In this document: positions 24,302-31,298 of the stretch, piece after piece
How the letters are laid out: each line of letters opens with the position of its first letter
How positions within the stretch are numbered: position 1 is the first letter of the stretch
Assembly: GCA_045126515.1 (NCBI GenBank)
Contig: JBGVOM010000155.1
Coordinates: 1-31,298 of the forward strand
DNA: 31,298 nt
DNA from: RUG11237 sp045126515
GTDB lineage: Bacteria; Bacillota; Clostridia; Lachnospirales; Lachnospiraceae
Direction of reading: 5' to 3'
Notes under the pieces: model-generated
The model's database searches: none
Told to the model about the DNA's origin: nothing
Seen by the model: the letters and a program-made list of their open reading frames with translations, nothing else
Program-made: the position numbers and the translations under genes

Positions 24302-24484
24302 TTTTTGAACTAAATTAATTCAGGCAAAGAAATTTTAGTCCAAGAGGAAAGGCAATTATGTAGACAAATAGAGGATTCTTTCTTGGACTAAACACAGAAT
24401 TAGTTCAAGAATAGGATAAATGATGTGAGGAAATAGAACACTTGATGTATGTGCTGGAAAGGATGAATAAACTGAGTGGAATAA
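24302..24484. promoter_or_regulatory. Intergenic region with four more TAGYYCAAGA motifs
   Basis: TAGTTCAA on the - strand (24305-24312), TAGTCCAAGA on + (24336-24345), the exact inverse (24381-24390), and TAGTTCAAGA on + (24401-24410). The middle two form a 10-bp inverted repeat. These lie between the AlbA_2 gene and jetA, so they may coordinate both. No gene is seen here. Confidence 0.55.
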
Positions 24485-24507
24485 TTCGTCGCTAAAAAAG
24501 CGACGAA
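24485..24507 (+). other. 9-bp hairpin in the jet leader
   Basis: TTCGTCGCT (24485-24493), AAAAA, AGCGACGAA (24499-24507). Stable, but followed by A and not T, so not a + strand terminator. It may be a leader structure or a terminator for - strand transcription. It lies about 40 bases before jetA. Confidence 0.45.
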
Positions 24508-24548
24508 AAAACAAAAAGATTCTTAGTAAAAAGAGAGAAGGTGGTTTA

Positions 24549-25949
24549 GTGGTCAGTGTATTTGATATTATTCCAAATAATTTTTTTAATCCATTATCAA
24601 GTAATAGTAATTATAGGACTAATGCTGCTTTACTCCAATTTATATATGAACAATATGATAATGAGATATCATATAGAATAAAGAGAAATATACTGCGAGA
24701 CGAATTGGCATATTATATTTCGGAACATTCTGAAGATTTGTTATCAGACAGTGATATGTCGAATAAGAGTTATCAGGATATATCAAGCGATTATTTAAGA
24801 AAATTCGCAAGTAAAGAAGTAGGATGGCTGGAAGAAGAGTTTGATGAGACAACATTTGAAAAGTATATAGTTATAACAGAACAAGGAGTTATGTTAGCGG
24901 AATTACTGATACGTTTAGAACGGCCTGAAAGAGAAGAACTCTCAAGTTATATGTATAATATTTATAATACTTTACTGAATCAGGAGCAGTGGAATGGTGA
25001 TCCATATGTAGGTGCGTTGAAAAACGTATATAAGAATGCAAAAGCACTGTCAAAATCTCTTAAGAAAATGTCTACTTATATTCGCAAAACAATTGAAAAG
25101 ATAATGAAAGAAATTTCATATGAGAGCTTAACAGAAAACATTATTGCTTATTGTGATGGCGATTTTATCAAGGAGTATGCCAGACTTACTAAACCACAGA
25201 ATAACATTCACATATATCGTGGTAAGATAATAACCATGTTAGATCAGATGCAAAATGATGATGATATGTATGAGCTAATTACAATTGGATGTGTTAATGA
25301 AGAAGATATTGAAGAATGGGAAGCTCAAGAAAAAATAGACTTAATGTTTGAAACAATTAAGAAGTTCTTGAAGGATGATTATTTGAGAATCATTGCAGAT
25401 ATAAAGCATAAACTCAATCTTTACATAACAATGGCATTGGGAAGATTAAGATATTTAAAAAATCATGAAGTTGATATGCGGGGACATGTTGAAAGAACAT
25501 TGAAGTATATGTTGGATATGATGACTGAAGCGGGATTGAAAGAAGAGTTACCAAATCAAATGAGTGAAATGATTCGAATAAATCAAAACAAATACATCGA
25601 TGCACAATCAATTCGAATGCCACAAAATAGAAAAAGAGTACGACAACAATCAGTAACGGAGATAGAAACTCTTACGGAGGAAGACTTATATAATCTTAAA
25701 AAAGTATATGAGAAAGAGGCTAAAAACCCATATTCCAAAAAAATAACAAAACAGTACATAAAAACATTGATTGGAAATAGGCACGAGTTGTCAAGTGCTG
25801 AGGTTCCTCTTGAAACAAAAGAAGATTTGTTGATGATTTTATCAGCTGCAGCTTATGCAGAAGAAAATGGGTTTAAGATTGAAATAGAAGAAGGGTATTT
25901 TGAGGCTGGAAAAATGGTCTTAAGGTCATTCAGAATATTGGAGGTGTAA
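24549..25949 (+). CDS. jetA: Wadjet subunit JetA (kleisin-like, DUF5716 type)
   Basis: A 466-residue, mostly helical, acidic protein. It starts at GTG 24549 (MVSVFDIIPNNFFNPLSSNS) behind GAGAAGGTGG. The conserved N-terminus (FDIIPxNFFNPLxSxN) and size match Wadjet JetA. JetA is the kleisin that links the SMC arms, like MukF. It is the first gene of a complete jetABCD operon, one base before jetB. Wadjet recognises and cleaves small circular DNA by loop extrusion. No catalytic residues are expected in JetA. The identification rests on order and neighbours as much as on sequence. Confidence 0.88.
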   Translation: MVSVFDIIPNNFFNPLSSNSNYRTNAALLQFIYEQYDNEISYRIKRNILRDELAYYISEHSEDLLSDSDMSNKSYQDISSDYLRKFASKEVGWLEEEFDETTFEKYIVITEQGVMLAELLIRLERPEREELSSYMYNIYNTLLNQEQWNGDPYVGALKNVYKNAKALSKSLKKMSTYIRKTIEKIMKEISYESLTENIIAYCDGDFIKEYARLTKPQNNIHIYRGKIITMLDQMQNDDDMYELITIGCVNEEDIEEWEAQEKIDLMFETIKKFLKDDYLRIIADIKHKLNLYITMALGRLRYLKNHEVDMRGHVERTLKYMLDMMTEAGLKEELPNQMSEMIRINQNKYIDAQSIRMPQNRKRVRQQSVTEIETLTEEDLYNLKKVYEKEAKNPYSKKITKQYIKTLIGNRHELSSAEVPLETKEDLLMILSAAAYAEENGFKIEIEEGYFEAGKMVLRSFRILEV

Positions 25950-25950
25950 T

Positions 25951-26604
25951 ATGAATATTGTAGAAGCTTGGGATGATTTTACTTCTTCGGAAAAGTTAAT
26001 GTTTCAAAACTGTTGCAGGAAGATATTAAGAAGGACATTTTTGGTTAGAGATAAGCAGGATGATAGAAAACATTATTTTTTTGTTGTTAATCATATAGAT
26101 TCATTTTTAAATTATTTTTCTTTTATGGGATTTGAAGTTAAGTGTGATAAGGATAATGGTGTTGTCATGCTTGACAATTGTTCGGAAATAGGTGATAAAG
26201 ATAAATTGCAATCAAATAGGTATCGTTTCACTAAAGAAGAAACAATTGTGTTGTGCTGTCTATGGTTGCTTTATGTGTCGAGAATAAAAGAGGGAACTTT
26301 GTCTTCAGTAATTGTAATTGGAGTGTCTGATTTAATTTACGAATTAGAAAAGTATGATGCAAGAGATATGGTAAATAAGACTGCTTTAGGCAATATTTTT
26401 AAAGTGTTTAAAAATTATAGTTTAATGGATGTTGATGGAAATGTTGGAGATATAGATTGTAAACTTATTTTGTATCCTTCATTGCAATTTGCTTTAGACA
26501 CTAATGAGTTTGAAAGGTTTGTAAAAGAAGTTGTAGAGGTTGTACTGGAAGGAAAAGATAGTTTGGAGGAGGATGCGGATGAGCAAACCGATAATGTTGA
26601 GTGA
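25951..26604 (+). CDS. jetB: Wadjet subunit JetB (KITE-like)
   Basis: A 217-residue protein (MNIVEAWDDFTSSEKLMFQN...) with winged-helix character (FTKEETIVLCCLWLLYVSRI, TALGNIFKVFKNYSLM). It corresponds to the MukE/KITE-like accessory that binds the kleisin. GGAGGTG precedes ATG 25951, one base after the jetA stop. Its acidic 3' end overlaps jetC by 26 bases. Confidence 0.87.
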   Translation: MNIVEAWDDFTSSEKLMFQNCCRKILRRTFLVRDKQDDRKHYFFVVNHIDSFLNYFSFMGFEVKCDKDNGVVMLDNCSEIGDKDKLQSNRYRFTKEETIVLCCLWLLYVSRIKEGTLSSVIVIGVSDLIYELEKYDARDMVNKTALGNIFKVFKNYSLMDVDGNVGDIDCKLILYPSLQFALDTNEFERFVKEVVEVVLEGKDSLEEDADEQTDNVE

Positions 26605-29600
26605 AAATAGTAGAAAAAGTGCAACAAAACTCTTATTGGTTAATTGGTCTCGATTTTCTAATGTACCTATTACATTGGAAGGATCAACTTTGTTTACAGG
26701 AGTTAATGGAAGCGGTAAGTCTACGATATTGGATGCAATGACTTATATGCTTACTGGTAACACTCAGTTTAATAAAGCTGCATTAGATAGAGATAGAAAT
26801 GTGGTTTCTTATGTTCGCGGAGATACAAAGAGTGAAGGAAAAAATAGATTTATTCGCGAAGGAGAAGTAACATCTTATATTGCAATGGAGTTTTGGGCTC
26901 CTTTAGAAAATCAATATTTGGTAGTAGGTGTATGTATTGAATATGTTAATGAGACAAGTAACACAAAAAAATGGTTTGTTTTCAAAGATACTAGGATTGA
27001 TGATTGTAGATTTTATACAGTAAAAGAGAAAGAAGTAACAGTATATCCTCGCCATGAATTGACAGTAAAGGGAAAGAAAGTCCCAGCAGGTGAGTTTATG
27101 AATCGCGATAAAGGTACTGAACAAGTGTTGAGGGCTTTAGGTCTGCGTTGTGGAGTTGAAAAGTACAGAGCTAAACTAGTGAAAATGATGGCTTTCAATC
27201 CAGAGAATAATATTGATAAATTTATTCAGGAATGCGTTTTGGACGAACATCCAATTCACTCAATGAGTGATATTCGAGAACATCGTAATCACTATAATGA
27301 GGCAAAAAAGGTATATGAAGAATTGGCAAATGGAAAGATTCAATTGGAGGTTGTGCAATCAAAAATAGCTGATTATGAAGCTTCGGAGCGAAAATATGAG
27401 GTGAGGCGAATTCTTTTATTATATCAGGAAATGAAATGGCACCAGGAACATAGAGTACAGTTAGAAGAGAAAATTGATGTTGATAAGGCAAAGTTACATC
27501 AATTACAGAGCCGGTTAGAAGATCTGACTGAGAAGAGAAAGAATGCACTAGATAGAAAAATAAATGCTGAAAAGAATGAACTATTATGTAGTATTGAAGA
27601 AATAACCAAGTCATTAGAAAGCAGTATTTCCGCGATTGAAAAAGAAATAGAGAAATATGAAAAAGATTTAAAAGAATTACAATTGTTGGAAACAAGAATT
27701 CGAGAAATTATGGATTGGCTCGAAACAGATGGTGAATTGACGGACAAAGACGTTGCAGTTATTGAAACTATTGCGGCGACTACCTTTAATGTTGATGAAA
27801 AAGTCGCAGCATTTATAAAGTTTAAAAATATAGTAAGTGGAAAAAAGGCGAATTATCAAACAGACAAAGTACATATTTCAGACAGAATTGAGGAGATAAA
27901 GCAAGAACTGGAAGAAATACAAGAAAAAATATCTAGGTTAGAGTCAGATGTACTTCCTTTTGAGAAGAAATATGAAGGGGCTAAACAAATAATAAAGTCA
28001 GAACTTGCAAAACTAAATATTCGAACAGATGTACGGCTGTTTGCAGAGTTGGTTCAACACGTTGATAAGGATTGGCAGTTGGCAATTGAGACGTTTTTAG
28101 GGAAAAAGAGGTTTGATATTGTAGTAGATGGGCAGTATTGTGAACAAGTAATGGAGATTGTTCACGAACATCAACTAAGAGATATTAAAGTTGTAATTAC
28201 TGACAAATTACCAGAAACAGATATAATACAAGGATCAGCTGCTGCAATGCTTGATATTCCTAATGAATATGGAAGAAGATATGCAAATTACCTTCTTAAT
28301 GGTATCCACTTGTGTAATGATATTCAAGAATTACATCAGTATCCTAAAGGTGGTTTGATGATTGATGGTACATTGGCTAAGAGTTTCACAATGACTTGTA
28401 TGAATTTGCAAAGAACTCAAATATTTATGGGACATGATGCAATTAAACAGCAACTCAAAAAAGCAAAATCAGATAAAGTTGTTCTTGAGCAAGAAGAAAA
28501 TAGGTTAATAGAGGATTCGAAGATATTAACCCAATATATAGCTGATATTGATGCAGTAAATTGGGATGAGACAAGATATATATTTGACATTCAAAAGCGT
28601 ATTGATGAAAAGAAAACGGAAGTCCAAAATAAAAAAGCGGAATTGACAAAAATAGAAAATACTCCAGGATTTGCTGCTGCATTACAAGAAAAGGAGAGTG
28701 CTGATAAAGAATACAAAGAAGTCGACGGACAATTCATTAATGTAAATAATTGCATCAGTACATGTAAAGAAAAGATTCGAGATAATGAGGAGAAGTATGA
28801 TGAATCTGAGCAACAAATTAAAAAAGCTAAGCATGAATATGATAATGCCATTTTACAAAGATTAGAATTAAGAAAAGAAATGGTTGAATTGTATGACAAG
28901 CTCCGTATCAAGAGTGATAGTGCACGCGTTATGACGACTAAAAATGTTGAGAATGTTCGTGGGGAAAAAGAAAGTGCTATAAGGATTTTAGAAAATGAAC
29001 AACGTAAATATTGGCATATCATAGGTCAAAGTGACGAAAAATTTGGCATAGGATTTATTCCTTTGTTTAGAGAACAATATAGAGATATTGCCAATGTGAA
29101 AATTGAGGAAGCAAAACAGAAATTAGAGGAACAGCAACATGTACTAGAGAATGCTTTTATGGTTGATTTTGTTGCAGAAATTAATGAGGCAATTAGGGAA
29201 GCCAAAGAAGAGATTGATGAAATAAATAACGCACTTAAGGATATTCCATTTGGAAAAGATACATATCAATTTAAGATGCTGGAGAAACCAGATAGGATGG
29301 TATTTTTTAATCTTTGTAAAAAACTTGAAAGTTATATGAATTCAATGGATGTGTATCGTGCTATGAACCAGGACGACGAAGAAATGGAATACAACATAAG
29401 ACAATTCATGGATACTATATTAGAGGAAGAAAATGAGGAAGAGTACACAGACTATCGAAAGTATTTCAAGTATGATATGCGTATATTATCAAGACAGGAT
29501 GGAGAAGAAGTGCTGGCAGATTTATCGAAAAAACAAGGGTCTGCAAGTAATGGTGAAAAGCAAACACCATATTTTATTATTCTTGCAGCCAGTTTGCTAC

Positions 29601-29857
29601 AATGTTACCCAAAGAATGTTTCATGTGCAAGATTAGCATTTATTGATGAAGCATTTTCGGCTCTTTCAAGGGAAAGAATCGAGCAAATGGTTAAGTTTTT
29701 TGAGGATAATAAATTTCAGGTGATTTATGCAGCTCCACCAGAAAAAATTGATAGTATCGGTTCCCATATTAACTCAACTATAAGCTTATGTATGAAAGGA
29801 AAATATACATGGGCTGTTGAAGGGCTGGTGAAATTGGATGAGTTTAAGATTGAGTAA
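26579..29857 (+). CDS. jetC: Wadjet SMC-like ATPase JetC
   Basis: A 1092-residue SMC/MukB-like ATPase. Walker A TGVNGSGKSTILDAM is at about residues 39-53. Two long coiled-coil arms (e.g. EIEKYEKDLKELQLLETRIR; EAKQKLEEQQHVLENAFMVD) flank a hinge-like middle near residues 490-610. The C-terminal ABC signature is SASNGEKQTPYF, and Walker B is ARLAFIDEAFSALS with the catalytic Glu. It extrudes DNA loops to test plasmid size. The frame opens at 26540, but GGAGGAGGATG fits ATG 26579 inside jetB, the translationally coupled start. Head and arms are intact. Confidence 0.95.
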   Translation: MSKPIMLSENSRKSATKLLLVNWSRFSNVPITLEGSTLFTGVNGSGKSTILDAMTYMLTGNTQFNKAALDRDRNVVSYVRGDTKSEGKNRFIREGEVTSYIAMEFWAPLENQYLVVGVCIEYVNETSNTKKWFVFKDTRIDDCRFYTVKEKEVTVYPRHELTVKGKKVPAGEFMNRDKGTEQVLRALGLRCGVEKYRAKLVKMMAFNPENNIDKFIQECVLDEHPIHSMSDIREHRNHYNEAKKVYEELANGKIQLEVVQSKIADYEASERKYEVRRILLLYQEMKWHQEHRVQLEEKIDVDKAKLHQLQSRLEDLTEKRKNALDRKINAEKNELLCSIEEITKSLESSISAIEKEIEKYEKDLKELQLLETRIREIMDWLETDGELTDKDVAVIETIAATTFNVDEKVAAFIKFKNIVSGKKANYQTDKVHISDRIEEIKQELEEIQEKISRLESDVLPFEKKYEGAKQIIKSELAKLNIRTDVRLFAELVQHVDKDWQLAIETFLGKKRFDIVVDGQYCEQVMEIVHEHQLRDIKVVITDKLPETDIIQGSAAAMLDIPNEYGRRYANYLLNGIHLCNDIQELHQYPKGGLMIDGTLAKSFTMTCMNLQRTQIFMGHDAIKQQLKKAKSDKVVLEQEENRLIEDSKILTQYIADIDAVNWDETRYIFDIQKRIDEKKTEVQNKKAELTKIENTPGFAAALQEKESADKEYKEVDGQFINVNNCISTCKEKIRDNEEKYDESEQQIKKAKHEYDNAILQRLELRKEMVELYDKLRIKSDSARVMTTKNVENVRGEKESAIRILENEQRKYWHIIGQSDEKFGIGFIPLFREQYRDIANVKIEEAKQKLEEQQHVLENAFMVDFVAEINEAIREAKEEIDEINNALKDIPFGKDTYQFKMLEKPDRMVFFNLCKKLESYMNSMDVYRAMNQDDEEMEYNIRQFMDTILEEENEEEYTDYRKYFKYDMRILSRQDGEEVLADLSKKQGSASNGEKQTPYFIILAASLLQCYPKNVSCARLAFIDEAFSALSRERIEQMVKFFEDNKFQVIYAAPPEKIDSIGSHINSTISLCMKGKYTWAVEGLVKLDEFKIE

Positions 29858-31067
29858 AATACAAAAAGATGCTTTGAATATGCTATTAGATGTGTATGAA
29901 AACAGTGTTACATATAAAGGGCAAAATATTAAGAATCAAAGCTTTGCTATTAAACCAGAAAAAATATTTTATGAATACAACGGAGATTATACAGATCAAG
30001 ATGAAGTAAATCAATTCAATAGGGAAATGCAATCTTTGATGGAATTTGAGTTTGTGATTTTGGATTATGAAAGAGGTATTCCAGTAATTTCTAAGATTAA
30101 ACTTAATACAAATTCGATAAATGAGATATATTCAGTATTGAAGCGAGAAGATATCACAGTAAAACGTAATCGGGAAATTAAAATGTATACGCAATATATG
30201 GGTGTTCATGATATTATGGATGCGTTTTGCAAGAGCCAGGTAGAACGACTTAATGATTACAAAGATGCTAAGTATACGTCTGACACTGCAATAAATATTC
30301 TGAAATTGTTAAAATATGTGCTTGGAAATAATAGTGACATTATGGAACGTGAATTATCAGTAGCAGTACTAGGAGATACAAAACTCTTTGAAAAAAGTTA
30401 TAAGTCGCGCATTTGTAGCATAATTGAAGAGTATGGAGAGTTAGAATTAGATTTATCTGTTTTGGACAAAAAAGAAAAAGAGAAAGCAATTCTGGAGGAA
30501 TATCAAGTTTTTTCAAATCCTTCATATATTTTTTTCAAAGGAAATGTAGATATTCATTATGTTGATGGGAATTCTATTAGCGTTACACCAGATAATCCGA
30601 TAGCTATTTTATCAGAGGCAATCGCACGGATAGAAATGATAAAGGTAAATTCAAATCGAATAGTGACTGTTGAAAATCTTACTTCATATAACAGAATTAA
30701 TGATAATAAATCAACATTTATCTATCTAAGCGGATACCATAATACTGCAAAGCAAAGATTTTTAAAGAAGATAGCAGAAAATAATAGTGGTGTTTCTTGG
30801 TTTCATTTCGGGGATATTGACCCTGATGGATATTATATTTTAAAGAATCTGGTTGAAAAAACTGGAATTGCATTTGTTCCATTATATATGGATGTAGTGC
30901 AATTGAAGAATTATAGACAATACTGTAAGCCGCTTGAAAAGAATGATATGGTAAAGGCAAATTCACTGTTGAAAGTTCATTTCTATGATGAAGTTATGGA
31001 ATTTATGCTGGCAAACAATTGTAAATTGGAACAGGAAATTATTAGTTGGTTAACTGAAAGAAATTGA
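29838..31067 (+). CDS. jetD: Wadjet Toprim nuclease JetD (DUF2220 type)
   Basis: A 409-residue protein with a Toprim nuclease domain in its C-terminal half. The metal-binding Glu is in VTVENLTSYNRI (E279) and the DxD pair is in HFGDIDPDGYYILK (D326, D328). It cuts the small circular DNA once JetABC has loaded and reeled it in. ATG 29838 lies 20 bases inside jetC, so translation is coupled. The N-terminal half (SKIQKDALNMLLDVYENSVT) is the arm that binds JetABC. With all four genes present and no broken frame, the system should be functional. Confidence 0.95.
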   Translation: MSLRLSKIQKDALNMLLDVYENSVTYKGQNIKNQSFAIKPEKIFYEYNGDYTDQDEVNQFNREMQSLMEFEFVILDYERGIPVISKIKLNTNSINEIYSVLKREDITVKRNREIKMYTQYMGVHDIMDAFCKSQVERLNDYKDAKYTSDTAINILKLLKYVLGNNSDIMERELSVAVLGDTKLFEKSYKSRICSIIEEYGELELDLSVLDKKEKEKAILEEYQVFSNPSYIFFKGNVDIHYVDGNSISVTPDNPIAILSEAIARIEMIKVNSNRIVTVENLTSYNRINDNKSTFIYLSGYHNTAKQRFLKKIAENNSGVSWFHFGDIDPDGYYILKNLVEKTGIAFVPLYMDVVQLKNYRQYCKPLEKNDMVKANSLLKVHFYDEVMEFMLANNCKLEQEIISWLTERN

Positions 31068-31298
31068 TATAATTGTGGTGCTGATGGTTATTATTGTACT
31101 ATCGAATGATATAGATTAGTAACACAAAATTGTATGTTGCTGAATCAACTTTTTTGTATTATAATCCCCATAGGTGAACTTGCAAGCCAGTGGACGATTA
31201 TTCTTTGAATAGTCCAACCAACCTGCAAGCCACCGGAACTACATACAATAATGACAATATAGTGCTGGTACTGGATTGGTACTAAAAGTGTGTGAAAC
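31068..31298 (+). promoter_or_regulatory. Downstream intergenic region with promoter and structured repeat
   Basis: TTGCTG (31137-31142), 17 bases, TATAAT (31160-31165) is a promoter pointing out of the window. After it, TGCAAGCCA occurs twice (31181-31189 and 31224-31232), flanking a stem GGAC...ATTC-TTT-GAAT-A-GTCC (31192-31215). No gene is seen. It may be the leader of the next gene, a small RNA or an element end. Confidence 0.45.

Overview
The window looks like a low-GC Firmicute chromosome, most likely a Lachnospiraceae-type gut Clostridium relative. The evidence is the A+T-rich coding sequence, strong AGGAGG-type ribosome binding sites, and mobilome proteins (TnpV-like protein, ParM-like ATPase, MobC plus relaxase) typical of that group. 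Almost every gene is on the + strand. The exception at the left edge is an XRE-type regulator running off the window on the - strand. A second minus-strand coding block is an inverted hsdS cassette.

Region 1 (about 1-7620) is a mobilisable or conjugative element backbone. It runs XRE regulator (-), decayed short ORFs, Xis-like HTH protein, tyrosine integrase, small relaxosome/CopG-like protein, TnpV-like protein, ParM-like actin ATPase and a probable ParR-like partner. Just after the ParR-like gene lies a cluster of TGATAGCA/TGCTATCA octamers, a good candidate parC centromere. A hairpin-rich oriT candidate follows, then MobC and a relaxase. The relaxase is interrupted by one in-frame TAG directly after its HxxxHxHLI metal-binding motif, so the element may no longer mobilise itself.

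Region 2 (about 7737-18990) is a phase-variable type I restriction-modification locus: small XRE regulator, hsdM, complete hsdS, an IR-flanked mini-element with a small hydrophobic ORF, a XerD-like recombinase, a half hsdS, an inverted hsdS half, a small unknown gene, hsdR and a DUF262/DUF1524 (GmrSD-like) protein. Four copies of ATAAACAATAATTTA in alternating orientation (+,-,+,-) mark the recombination sites. They can switch or shuffle two 5' and two 3' target-recognition halves.

Region 3 (about 18991-22298) is the most novel part. A reverse transcriptase with a YCDD active site, resembling the UG/DRT defence RTs and not retrons, is preceded by a 320-bp hairpin-rich stretch, probably a template ncRNA. 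On the opposite strand this stretch carries a TATAAT box, a perfect AGGAGGT and an ATG inside a 78-codon stop-free frame. Both ends of that frame fall in hairpin arms. This is the arrangement expected if the cDNA itself becomes a gene, as in DRT2/Neo. A 542-aa protein of unknown function is encoded directly downstream of the RT.

Region 4 (22299-24548) holds a Schlafen AlbA_2/ATPase-type protein. It is flanked on both sides by copies of an 11-bp motif (TAGYYCAAGAT) and preceded by three long hairpins. Region 5 (24549-31067) is a complete Wadjet operon, jetABCD, encoding an SMC-like complex that removes small circular DNA. The last 230 bp contain a promoter and a structured direct repeat but no gene.

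The window is therefore a mobile-element-borne defence island. Restriction-modification, a possible modification-dependent nuclease, an RT system and an anti-plasmid SMC system are stacked in one orientation.
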